Below, one piece after another: positions 7,091 to 14,009 of a DNA stretch of 14,172 nt. The notes under the pieces are model-generated. The model was not told the origin of the DNA, did no database searches, and was given only the letters and a program-made list of their open reading frames with translations. The first letter of the stretch is position 1; each line of letters begins with the position of its first letter. The translations under genes were made by a program, and so were the position numbers. Source of the DNA: Saprospirales bacterium (GTDB lineage: Bacteria; Bacteroidota; Bacteroidia; Chitinophagales; Saprospiraceae); the NCBI GenBank assembly GCA_003559985.1, contig PWJP01000282.1, forward strand, positions 1 to 14,172, in the 5' to 3' direction.

Positions 7091-8068
7091 ATGAACATTA
7101 ATTCAACTGTTGCTCTTGCCACCGTGATGACGATGCTCCTTCTGACATCTTGTTTTAAGGACGAGGATATCTTTGTTCCCGATGGCAACTTTGATTACGC
7201 AGGCAATATACAAAATCTCAAATCCGACCTCAAGCCTTCCTACACGGGTTTCTCTGATATTTTTCTTGAAGAGGAGCGCCTTTTGAAAATAGACGATGAA
7301 ACCACTTTGGTCGTCGGCCCCGGAAATTTTCTGGACGATGCCGGGGAGCCCGCCAATGATAACATAAAGGTGTTTCTCCTCATCACTCGGAAACCGTCTG
7401 ATTGGATTGCCTCTAATCTTTCATTCATGGGAGAAAATAGTTTGCTGGATGTCTATTCTGCCAATAAACTGGTTGCTAAAGACAGCCTTGGAAATGATCT
7501 CAGTATAAATCCGGACAATCCCCCCTCTCTGCGCGTAGAATACAGCAATGTCCAGACAATGACAGGAAAAGAGCTTTTTACACTGGAAGGTGAGAGTGAC
7601 CTGGCTACCTGGTCTCCTGTGTCAGATTTGTATATGGAAACCCTAATTTGGTATGAAGAAAACGAGGAAGGTGAAGAAGTCCGAAAGGAGGGCATTCAAT
7701 TTTCGGTAGATCAAACCGGATGGCATGCCCTGGCCGAGGAGATTGATCTTGACCCTGAAGTGATGGCCTGTGCTTCCCTGCCTGAAGGATATTCCTCTAA
7801 CAATACCGTACTTTACGTCATCATGAGCAATTACCAATCTGTTGTGAGGTTAAACTCATGGTCCAAAAACAACGACATCTGTAATCCCTATTTTCTGTTG
7901 CCAAGAGACCAGGCTGCTGAAATTGTCTCTATTTCTTCCTTCACCGGCAACAGGTACTTTTTTGCGATGAATCAGGTCATTCTGGACCAAAGCGAAAATC
8001 ACACCAATCTCAATCCGGTAAAAAGAAGCCTCTCTCAAATCAAGGAGCAAATCAACAACCGCAATTGA
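7091..8068 (+). CDS. Lipoprotein, possibly surface exposed, third gene of the sigma operon
   Basis: From the ATG at 7091 the protein is 325 residues, beginning with a lipoprotein signal peptide that ends LLLTSC, so Cys21 would be lipidated. An in-frame TTG at 7076 is a less likely start. The residues after Cys, FKDEDIF, resemble the Lys-plus-acidic lipoprotein export signal that sends lipoproteins to the cell surface in some Bacteroidota. Residues about 55-135 (TLVVGPGNFLDDAG, then SLLDVYSANKLVAKDSLG) resemble a beta-rich, ZU5-like module common in Bacteroidota lipoproteins. This resemblance is from memory and uncertain. The rest is not recognised. It follows the barrel/anti-sigma gene by 90 bases on the same strand with no obvious terminator between, so it is probably co-transcribed and may work with the barrel at the outer membrane. 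Confidence 0.75.
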   Translation: MNINSTVALATVMTMLLLTSCFKDEDIFVPDGNFDYAGNIQNLKSDLKPSYTGFSDIFLEEERLLKIDDETTLVVGPGNFLDDAGEPANDNIKVFLLITRKPSDWIASNLSFMGENSLLDVYSANKLVAKDSLGNDLSINPDNPPSLRVEYSNVQTMTGKELFTLEGESDLATWSPVSDLYMETLIWYEENEEGEEVRKEGIQFSVDQTGWHALAEEIDLDPEVMACASLPEGYSSNNTVLYVIMSNYQSVVRLNSWSKNNDICNPYFLLPRDQAAEIVSISSFTGNRYFFAMNQVILDQSENHTNLNPVKRSLSQIKEQINNRN

Positions 8069-8189
8069 TTGGTTTACAGGGTTAAATTGTAATAGTTTTT
8101 TCCCTAATTTGAGTGATTTACCGTATGTAAACAATGCCTTGCGAATCCGCAGTGCTTTGCTTTTTTTTGATGAAAATCTCTGTGAACAG

Positions 8190-8301
8190 GAAAAATCCTG
8201 GGAATTCAACAATCCCTGCGAATAGATATCCTGCCTACTACATCGGGGTAGCGGCCTCGCAACCAACTCACCAATTCACAGACTCACCAAATCACAACTG
8301 G
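8190..8301 (+). repeat. Degenerate direct repeat, copy A
   Basis: 112 bases aligning with copy B (8402-8514) with one single-base gap. Shared anchors in order are GAAAAATCCT, TCAACAAT, CCTGC, AGATAT, CTGCC, ACATCG, and then ACTCACCA and ATTCACA or AATCACA units, ending CACAACTGG. The two short CACCA/TCACA units occur in swapped order in the two copies. The start also forms a small hairpin, CAGGA-AAAA-TCCTG. Confidence 0.75.
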
Positions 8302-8401
8302 AAAAGAGTTCACCACAGTGGAACAGAGATCACGGAGAATTCAATTGACCCCCAATGCTTTGGTGTGGGCAAAGAAAGACGCAAAGAAACCTTTTTTCCC
8401 A

Positions 8402-8514
8402 GAAAAATCCTCTAAACTCAACAATGCCTGCATAAAGATATACTGCCGACAACATCGAGATTGCGCCTCTTGCAGACAACTCACCAAATCACAGACTCAC
8501 CAATTCACAACTGG
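8402..8514 (+). repeat. Degenerate direct repeat, copy B
   Basis: 113-base second copy of the repeat at 8190, in the same orientation, offset 212-213 bases. It contains the same ordered anchors and ends in the same CACAACTGG. The divergence suggests an old duplication or independent sampling of a genome-wide repeat family. Confidence 0.75.
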
Positions 8515-8563
8515 CCAACGGCCATTAACCAATCCAATCCCAAATCAGATGGTTGCTTTTTCA

Positions 8564-8571
8564 TACCTTTG
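8564..8571 (+). promoter_or_regulatory. Candidate -7 promoter box for the Nfu gene
   Basis: TACCTTTG, followed by CA, is a perfect TAnnTTTG -7 element. Transcription would start near 8576, giving a leader of about 75 bases to the ATG at 8651. It lies at the point where the repeat-rich sequence ends. No convincing -33 TTTG is present. Confidence 0.5.
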
Positions 8572-8650
8572 CACAAATCAATCGAATACTTTAATGGATT
8601 CAATACAACCATCCGTTGAGTCATTCGTTAGTTCGTTAAAACCAAGGATC

Positions 8651-9253
8651 ATGAGTACAAAAACTAAAAGCCCGGTACTGCTTTACACCGAGCAAACACC
8701 CAACCCGGAATCACTTAAATACGTGACCAACAGAATGCTGTTCGAGGGGACCGCTGACTTCCAGGATGCTGAAACCGCTGAGGAGTGGAGTCCGTTGGCC
8801 ACACACCTCTTTGATTTGCCTTTCGTCAAGGGTGTTTATATCTGTAATAACTTCGTCACCGTGACCAAGGAAATGAATTACGCCTGGGAGGATATTATGT
8901 TGAAGTTGAAAAACATCCTCAAAGAATACATCGAAGAGGGCAATGCCATTGTCAAAGATGGCTACATGGAGGCCAAAATGGAGTGGGAAAAGGAGAACGA
9001 AGAATACGACGGAGACGATGCTGAAATAGTTGTGAAGATCAAGGAGATGCTCAATACCTACGTAAGACCTGCTGTCGAAATGGACGGTGGCAATATTGAA
9101 TTTAAGGGATTTGAGGATGGCGTGGTAACCCTCGTAATGCAGGGTGCTTGCAGTGGTTGTCCTTCATCCACCGTCACCTTGAAGGCGGGCATAGAAGGTA
9201 TGCTGAAAAGGATGGTACCGCAAGTTAAAGAAGTAAAAGCTGAAATGGGATAA
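8651..9253 (+). CDS. Nfu/NifU-like iron-sulfur cluster carrier
   Basis: A 200-residue protein with the two-domain Nfu layout: an N-terminal Nfu_N domain (about 10-95, starting LLYTEQTPNPESLKYVTNRM) and a C-terminal NifU-type domain (about 124-198) with the cluster-binding CxxC at Cys167 and Cys170 (GACSGCPSSTVTL). A short acidic, charged segment (about 105-123) links them. Nfu proteins carry 4Fe-4S clusters to target enzymes in the cytoplasm. The ATG at 8651 is preferred because the Nfu_N domain begins about ten residues later and upstream codons translate repeat-derived sequence. An in-frame ATG at 8594 would add 19 residues and remains possible. The next gene follows after 19 bases, suggesting co-transcription. 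Confidence 0.93.
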   Translation: MSTKTKSPVLLYTEQTPNPESLKYVTNRMLFEGTADFQDAETAEEWSPLATHLFDLPFVKGVYICNNFVTVTKEMNYAWEDIMLKLKNILKEYIEEGNAIVKDGYMEAKMEWEKENEEYDGDDAEIVVKIKEMLNTYVRPAVEMDGGNIEFKGFEDGVVTLVMQGACSGCPSSTVTLKAGIEGMLKRMVPQVKEVKAEMG

Positions 9254-9272
9254 TTTCCCTTAAACCAAATGT

Positions 9273-10076
9273 ATGGATGCATTATCCCGCGCAGCAGAGC
9301 TGGAGAATGATTTTATTGGGATTATTGAAGAAACAGCCCACTGGGCACTCCGCCAGAGAGCGGAATTCAACAATGCCGACATTGAATACAAGGGCAGAAA
9401 CGACCTGGTTTCTGATATCGACCGCAAGGCTGAAAATATGCTGGTAGATAAACTGGGCACCCTGCTTCCCGGCTCTGGATTTCTCACCGAAGAGGATGTC
9501 ACTCAAAATGTCTCACGGGACTTCACCTGGGTCGTTGATCCACTGGACGGAACCACCAATTACGTACACGGACTCCCGCTCTACACAGTAAGTGTTGCCC
9601 TCAAACACGAGGGTAAATTGGTAATGGGCTGTGTCGCAGAACCCAATCTCAGAGAAACCTTTTCAGCGATTTTGGGAGGTGGAGCCAAATTGAACGGTGA
9701 GAAGATTCAGGTGAGCAAAACGCGCAATCTGGAGAATTCCCTTTTGGCCACCGGATTTCCCTACCAGGATTTCAGTCAGCTCGGATCCTACCTTGAGTTG
9801 CTATACCGGTTTTTATCCGAGACCAGAGGTGTCAGGCGTCTCGGAAGTGCGGCCCTCGATCTGGCATATACGGCCGCAGGTAGGTTTGACAGCTTTTTTG
9901 AGTACGGATTAAAAGAGTGGGATGTCGCCGCCGGGGCCCTGATAGTGGAAGAGGCCGGAGGAAGAGTGAGTTGCTGGAAAAACACCGGCGATTTTGTGGG
10001 CGAGAGAACCATTATTGCATCTAACGGCATCCTCCACGAGCCCATGGTTAAGAAAATTGAGAAAGTATTTGGGTGA
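9273..10076 (+). CDS. suhB: Inositol monophosphatase-family phosphatase (SuhB-like)
   Basis: A Mg2+-dependent phosphomonoesterase of the inositol-phosphatase/FBPase superfamily, 267 residues as expected. The metal-site motifs are all present: GFLTEED (69-75), WVVDPLDGTTNYVHG (86-100) and EWDVAAGALIVEEAGG (215-230). The physiological substrate cannot be told from sequence: inositol-1-phosphate, another sugar phosphate or a nucleotide are all known for the superfamily. The gene symbol follows the nearest well-known family name. It lies 19 bases after the Nfu gene with no promoter visible between, so the two probably form an operon. Confidence 0.9.
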   Translation: MDALSRAAELENDFIGIIEETAHWALRQRAEFNNADIEYKGRNDLVSDIDRKAENMLVDKLGTLLPGSGFLTEEDVTQNVSRDFTWVVDPLDGTTNYVHGLPLYTVSVALKHEGKLVMGCVAEPNLRETFSAILGGGAKLNGEKIQVSKTRNLENSLLATGFPYQDFSQLGSYLELLYRFLSETRGVRRLGSAALDLAYTAAGRFDSFFEYGLKEWDVAAGALIVEEAGGRVSCWKNTGDFVGERTIIASNGILHEPMVKKIEKVFG

Positions 10077-10135
10077 TTTTGTCCCCCTCCCGGTGTCAGT
10101 GGTCGAAAAGCTATCGGAATTCAACTCAGTGAGTG

Positions 10136-10143
10136 TATATTTG
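10136..10143 (+). promoter_or_regulatory. Candidate -7 promoter box immediately before the permease start
   Basis: TATATTTG is a perfect TAnnTTTG element, with only four bases (TAGC) between it and the ATG at 10148. By the usual geometry of this promoter class, transcription would begin at or within a few bases of the start codon, giving a leaderless or nearly leaderless mRNA. No -33 element is evident. Confidence 0.45.
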
Positions 10144-10147
10144 TAGC

Positions 10148-11389
10148 ATGACCGGATTTTGGGAAAATGTCAGAATTTCACTAAAAAACATCAGAGCCAA
10201 TCTGTTGAGGTCCATCCTCACCATGTTGATTATCGGCTTTGGTATAATGGCCATTGTAGGTATTTTGACGGCCATCGATGCAGCCATTTACTCCATGAGC
10301 GATAATTTCGCCTCACTCGGCGCCAACTCTTTTACCGTAGAACAGAGGAATGTGGAGACCACCGGACGCAGGGGTGGTCGGACAGTGAGAGTTGGTGATC
10401 CCATCTCCTACCGGCAGGCATCCGCATTTAAAACCGGAATGGATTATCCGTCCGCTACAGCCGTTTCTTTTGTCTGCAAAAGCAACGCTACCATTGTACA
10501 CGGCAATCAGGAGACCAACCCCAACGTAACACTAGAGGGAGTCGATGAGAATTACGCACTCGTGTTTGGCAGGGAACTGGAAGAAGGTCGTTATTTTTCC
10601 CAGATTGAGCTCGACAATGGAAGCCATGCTGCCATAATTGGTAGCGATGTGGTATCCATGCTGTTCAATGGGAATGATCAGCGTGCAATTGGCAGGCACA
10701 TCACTGTCGATGGCAGACGCTATACCGTGGTTGGAACACTTCAAAGACAGGGTGCCGCAATGACCCAGGCCACGGATAGAGTGGTATTGATTCCACTTTT
10801 GAACGCAAGGCGGTTTTACGCCACCGATCGCTCTAATTTTAGGATAAGCGTGCAGGTGCCTTTCGATGCATCACTGGATGAGGCCAGGGAACACGCCATT
10901 GGAGTCATGCGAAATGCCAGGGGCTTGCGCGTGGGAGAAGAAAACGATTTTGAGATCACCTTCAGCGAGAATTTGGTCTCCATCATTCGAGAGAATACAG
11001 TTACACTCCGGATCGGAGCGGTATCAATCGGCTTTATTACACTACTCGGAGCTGCAATAGGCCTGATGAACATCATGCTAGTTTCTGTCACCGAGCGGAC
11101 CCGCGAGATTGGTATAATCAAAGCACTTGGCGCCACCCGAAAAACGGTTATCGGTCAATTTTTAATCGAGGCCATCATCATTTGTCAAATGGGTGGGGTC
11201 ATGGGAATATTCCTCGGAATTGCAGTGGGTAATGTGGTCACTCTTTTGCTAGGGGGTAGCTTTATCATTCCCTGGGGTTGGATAATACTCGGTTTGGTGA
11301 CCTGCACGGTGGTGGGGCTCGCATCGGGCCTGTATCCGGCCGTAAAAGCCTCGCAACTGGACCCCATCGAATCCCTCAGATACGAATAA
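10148..11389 (+). CDS. MacB/FtsX-type ABC transporter permease
   Basis: A 413-residue inner-membrane protein with the MacB layout: an N-terminal helix (about 22-44, in LRSILTMLIIGFGIMAIVG), a large periplasmic domain (about 45-280, MacB_PCD type) and three C-terminal helices forming the FtsX domain. The coupling-helix sequence SVTERTREIGIIKALGATRK and the terminal GLYPAVKASQLDPIESLRYE are diagnostic. Such permeases work as dimers with a separate ATPase in mechanotransmission or efflux of lipoproteins, antibiotics or peptides. No ATP-binding subunit lies next to it in this window. I use the ATG at 10148; the in-frame GTG at 10133 would translate through a likely -7 promoter box. Substrate unknown. 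Confidence 0.92.
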   Translation: MTGFWENVRISLKNIRANLLRSILTMLIIGFGIMAIVGILTAIDAAIYSMSDNFASLGANSFTVEQRNVETTGRRGGRTVRVGDPISYRQASAFKTGMDYPSATAVSFVCKSNATIVHGNQETNPNVTLEGVDENYALVFGRELEEGRYFSQIELDNGSHAAIIGSDVVSMLFNGNDQRAIGRHITVDGRRYTVVGTLQRQGAAMTQATDRVVLIPLLNARRFYATDRSNFRISVQVPFDASLDEAREHAIGVMRNARGLRVGEENDFEITFSENLVSIIRENTVTLRIGAVSIGFITLLGAAIGLMNIMLVSVTERTREIGIIKALGATRKTVIGQFLIEAIIICQMGGVMGIFLGIAVGNVVTLLLGGSFIIPWGWIILGLVTCTVVGLASGLYPAVKASQLDPIESLRYE

Positions 11390-11428
11390 TCATCCTTTGT
11401 GAATTATTCGATTGTGAGTCAGTAAACT

Positions 11429-11457
11429 ACGAATTAATCAATTACGAATTACGAATT
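11429..11457 (+). repeat. Tandem heptamer ACGAATT (3 copies plus a variant)
   Basis: ACGAATT occurs at 11429, 11444 and 11451, with the 8-base variant AATCAATT between the first two. This gives a 7-8-base period in non-coding sequence. Confidence 0.75.
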
Positions 11458-11468
11458 GGGGGTTTCAA

Positions 11469-11496
11469 TTGACAATGGACAATGGACAGTTGACAA
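11469..11496 (+). repeat. Tandem heptamer TKGACAR (4 copies)
   Basis: Four contiguous heptamers, TTGACAA, TGGACAA, TGGACAG and TTGACAA, start at 11469, 11476, 11483 and 11490. This is an exact 7-base period with two variable positions. Confidence 0.85.
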
Positions 11497-11577
11497 TAAT
11501 TTTTCGGGCGAGAGTTCTAACCTCCTGGCAGGAAGGAGGGATTTATGGGTGATTCGCTGTGTAGGATATTGGTTTCT

Positions 11578-11600
11578 CGCAAAGCCACAAAGTCGCAAAG
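11578..11600 (+). repeat. Tandem octamer-like YCRCAAAG repeat (3 copies)
   Basis: CGCAAAG, CCACAAAG and TCGCAAAG follow each other at 11578, 11585 and 11593. The same phrase (GCAAAG, ACGCAAAG) appears in the other intergenic region near 8369-8387, so the two gaps share a repeat vocabulary. Confidence 0.7.
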
Positions 11601-11723
11601 ACTAAGCCGAAAAGCTCTCTTTTCCCCAAAGCTTTAGTGGGCCATCAACCAATTTTTCTCCGATAATGAATAACCTTATAAAATCGATAAGATGCAGGAT
11701 ACTATTAACTTACGCACCAAGCA

Positions 11724-11768
11724 GCCATCGGCCATCAGCCATCCGCCATCAACCAACAGCCATCAGCC
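11724..11768 (+). repeat. Tandem heptamer GCCATCN (5 copies plus a degenerate one)
   Basis: GCCATCG, GCCATCA, GCCATCC, GCCATCA, the degenerate ACCAACA and GCCATCA run in exact 7-base register from 11724 to 11765, followed by GCC. A related GCCATCA stands alone near 11641. Confidence 0.85.
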
Positions 11769-11800
11769 TACCCCCAACACTTGACTACCTGCCTTTACCA

Positions 11801-12187
11801 CTAAGGTGATTCAATAGCCAGTTCTGCTATGCTCATGTCGCCGGAATCCATCTTGAAAAGCACAAAAACCCGGTATCGCTCATTGTCCGCGTTCAACATC
11901 CCAATTTTATAGCGGGTGCCGTTATTTTCATTGGTGTTGCTCTGATGTCGGAATAGAAATCGCAGCTCGCTTTTAGGGGCAAAAAAGGTTTCCAGCATCT
12001 TTTCTGCCTGGTTGCGGTTGACTTTCTGCCGATTTTCCCCGATTTGAAAATCTGCCTGCTGATCCACCAACATGGAAAGTGCAGTGCTATTGCCCTCGTT
12101 CATGGCCTTCAAAAAGGGCTGTGAATCCTGGCTCATCGCTGTCCAGGATAATGAACTCAATAATCCTATCAGAAGTGCGGTTCGCAT
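11801..12187 (-). CDS. DUF4783 family exported protein
   Basis: The only minus-strand gene. From the ATG at 12187 it encodes 128 residues: a signal peptide (1 to about 19, MRTALLIGLLSSLSWTAMS) and a small mature domain with features I associate with DUF4783, a NTF2-like Bacteroidota family of unknown function: LKAMNEGNSTALSML, a central NRNQAEKMLETFF and a C-terminal RYRVFVLFKM then MSIAELAIES. The open frame extends 21 codons further upstream to 12250, but that extension would hide the signal peptide, so I reject it. It is probably periplasmic. It converges with the permease gene and diverges from gpmI, so it is transcribed alone. Confidence 0.82.
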   Translation of the reverse strand: MRTALLIGLLSSLSWTAMSQDSQPFLKAMNEGNSTALSMLVDQQADFQIGENRQKVNRNQAEKMLETFFAPKSELRFLFRHQSNTNENNGTRYKIGMLNADNERYRVFVLFKMDSGDMSIAELAIESP

Positions 12188-12449
12188 CTCATTTGTTTTG
12201 GCGCCGGACCATTTTGTAAAGTCAATTGCTCTAAAAGTCCGACTGAACAATTTTTTTTAAATCGACTTTCTCTAAGGTAATGGCAAAGAAGGTGCCAAAG
12301 TCGGGTCTGGAGTTTTTTAAAGGGGAAACCACGTTATCGGAATCCTTGCGAAGACAGCCTTACAATAGGCCAAAAATGCAGATTGAAATATACAGGGCCC
12401 ACCTTGAGGATGATTTTCAAATGTGTACCCCTTTTTGGTTTTCCGGCTG

Positions 12450-12457
12450 TACCTTTG
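12450..12457 (+). promoter_or_regulatory. Candidate -7 promoter box for gpmI
   Basis: TACCTTTG is a perfect TAnnTTTG element 16 bases before the gpmI ATG. The predicted start near 12462 gives an mRNA leader of only about 12 bases. A TTTG at 12434-12437 is closer than the usual -33 spacing. Confidence 0.5.
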
Positions 12458-12473
12458 AGTAAAATTTTGACAG

Positions 12474-14009
12474 ATGAAGAAAGCAGCACTGATAATTTTG
12501 GACGGATGGGGATTTTCGGAGACACCTGACTGCAGCGCCGTGGACCGGGCACATACACCTGTGGTCGATGACCTGCTGAGCAGTTGTCCAAACTCCCGGC
12601 TGATCACCCACGGAGAGGAGGTCGGACTGCCGGAGGGGCAGATGGGCAATTCCGAAGTGGGTCACCTCAACATTGGAGCCGGCCGGGTAGTTTACCAGGA
12701 TTTGGTGAAAATAAACAAAGCCATCAAAGAGGGCAAACTCGATGAAGATAAGAAATTGCGCAACAGCGTTGAAAAAACAGTAGCCCGGGGTGGCAACGTC
12801 CATGTACTGGGGCTGTGCTCCGAAGGTGGCGTCCATTCCCACATCGACCACCTCTTCGGCATCTGCAACTATCTCGACGGTTTTATCGAAAAGGAGTATT
12901 ACGTTCACGCGATTACTGATGGCCGGGATACCGATCCCCAAAGCGGCGCCGGCAACATTCGGCAAATTGTAGAAAAATGTAAAGACTCGCGGGCACATCT
13001 GGCTACTGTGGTGGGTAGGTATTACGCAATGGACCGGGACAGGCGTTGGGAGCGCACCAAAGTGGCCTGGGATGCGCTGGTCAACAGAATCGGGGAAAAG
13101 ACCAAAGACCCGGTCTCCCGGATAGAAGCCAGTTACAGCGATGGTGTTACCGATGAATTCCTGCGCCCCTGTATGGTGGTGGACAGGGATGGGGGAGAGG
13201 CTCCACCGGTCCGGGACGGCGACCTGGTTTTTTTCTTCAACTTCCGCACCGACAGACCCCGGCAACTGTGTCAGGCCCTTACCCAGAGAGATTTCCCGGA
13301 TTACGGAATGAGGCCCCTGGACCTTAAATTACTCACTATGACCATTTACGACCCGCAATTCAAGGGGGTGGAGGTTTTGTTTGAAAAAGACAATATAAGC
13401 GAAACGCTGGGGGAGGTTGTCAGTGAGTCTGGTCTCAATCAGTTGCGGATAGCCGAGACAGAGAAATATCCCCACGTTACCTTTTTCTTTTCAGGAGGAA
13501 GGGAAGAAAAATTTCAGGGAGAGGACCGTATTTTAATTCCATCCCCTAAGGTGGCCACCTACGACCTAAAACCCGAAATGAGTGCCAGGGAGGTGACCGA
13601 TGCCCTGATGGAGTACCTGGAGAGCAAAAACCCTGATTTCATCTGCCTCAATTATGCCAATCCGGATATGGTGGGACATACCGGGGTGATGGAGGCCGCA
13701 ATCAAAGCGGTGGAAACAGTAGATGAATGCCTGGGAAAACTGGTGCCTTATTGCAAAAGCAAAAATTACGAGCTCATTATCATAGCTGACCACGGCAACA
13801 GCGATTGCCTCATCAATGCTGATGGCACCCCCAATACCGCCCATACCATCAATCCGGTGCCCTGTATTTACACCGGCCAAAACAACCTCAATATTGGATT
13901 GCGTGATGGCATTCTGGCAGATGTCGCTCCCACCATAATTGAACTCATGGGTTTGAAACAGCCCGACGCCATGACCGGCCGCTCACTTTTAACACATAAA
14001 GACCAATGA
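12474..14009 (+). CDS. gpmI: 2,3-bisphosphoglycerate-independent phosphoglycerate mutase
   Basis: Interconverts 3- and 2-phosphoglycerate in glycolysis and gluconeogenesis using two Mn2+ ions and a phosphoserine intermediate. The 511 residues are the standard iPGM length. Visible active-site motifs are LDGWG with metal ligand Asp10, GQMGNSEVGHLNIGAGR with catalytic Ser60, the phosphotransferase-domain segments HSHIDH and DGRDTDP, RYYAMDRDRRWERT, and later NYANPDMVGHTG and ADHGNSD, which complete the alkaline-phosphatase-like metal sites. The ATG at 12474 is fixed by the family N-terminus KKAALIILDGWG. Its stop overlaps the start of the next gene (ATGA), implying translational coupling. Confidence 0.97.
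   Translation: MKKAALIILDGWGFSETPDCSAVDRAHTPVVDDLLSSCPNSRLITHGEEVGLPEGQMGNSEVGHLNIGAGRVVYQDLVKINKAIKEGKLDEDKKLRNSVEKTVARGGNVHVLGLCSEGGVHSHIDHLFGICNYLDGFIEKEYYVHAITDGRDTDPQSGAGNIRQIVEKCKDSRAHLATVVGRYYAMDRDRRWERTKVAWDALVNRIGEKTKDPVSRIEASYSDGVTDEFLRPCMVVDRDGGEAPPVRDGDLVFFFNFRTDRPRQLCQALTQRDFPDYGMRPLDLKLLTMTIYDPQFKGVEVLFEKDNISETLGEVVSESGLNQLRIAETEKYPHVTFFFSGGREEKFQGEDRILIPSPKVATYDLKPEMSAREVTDALMEYLESKNPDFICLNYANPDMVGHTGVMEAAIKAVETVDECLGKLVPYCKSKNYELIIIADHGNSDCLINADGTPNTAHTINPVPCIYTGQNNLNIGLRDGILADVAPTIIELMGLKQPDAMTGRSLLTHKDQ

Larger units (their letters stand above)
8069..8650. repeat. Gene-free, repeat-rich intergenic region
   Basis: About 580 bases with no credible gene. The open frame from 8318 that runs into the Nfu gene has repetitive, low-information sequence until 8651. 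The stretch is a mosaic of degenerate phrases: a pair of diverged ~112-bp direct repeats (listed separately), a block around 8309-8337 reading caccacagtggaacagag plus cacggag, and a GCAAAG-rich block near 8369-8391. Only the last ~90 bases, with a -7 box at 8564, look like a normal promoter region. Confidence 0.7.
11390..11800. repeat. Gene-free intergenic region with several short tandem repeats
   Basis: About 410 bases between convergent genes, without a convincing coding region. It carries at least four unrelated short-period tandem repeats (listed separately), an inverted repeat AAAGCT/AGCTTT (11610-11635) and a hairpin CCTCC/GGAGG (11521-11539). I see no clear intrinsic terminator, although one would be expected between convergent genes. 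Confidence 0.7.

Noticed and set aside
8134..8415. 93-codon plus-strand frame in the intergenic gap
   Set aside because: It spans repeat copy A and other repeat phrases, has no recognisable protein features, and overlaps another spurious frame.
8190..8514. Insertion sequence or MITE ends
   Set aside because: The copies are direct, diverged, and show no terminal inverted repeats, target duplication or transposase remnant.
8318..8650. N-terminal extension of the Nfu frame by up to 111 codons
   Set aside because: The extension translates degenerate repeat sequence, lies upstream of a good -7 promoter box at 8564, and adds nothing resembling the Nfu family.
11429..11768. CRISPR array
   Set aside because: The repeats are contiguous 7-8-mers without spacers of regular length, and no cas gene is nearby.
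12280..12462. 60-codon plus-strand frame upstream of gpmI
   Set aside because: It runs through the likely gpmI promoter box, has no signal peptide or recognisable motif, and its composition looks arbitrary. A real small gene cannot be fully excluded.
12417..13265. 282-codon minus-strand frame opposite gpmI
   Set aside because: It is antisense to the strongly supported gpmI reading frame and shows no protein family features; typical shadow frame.
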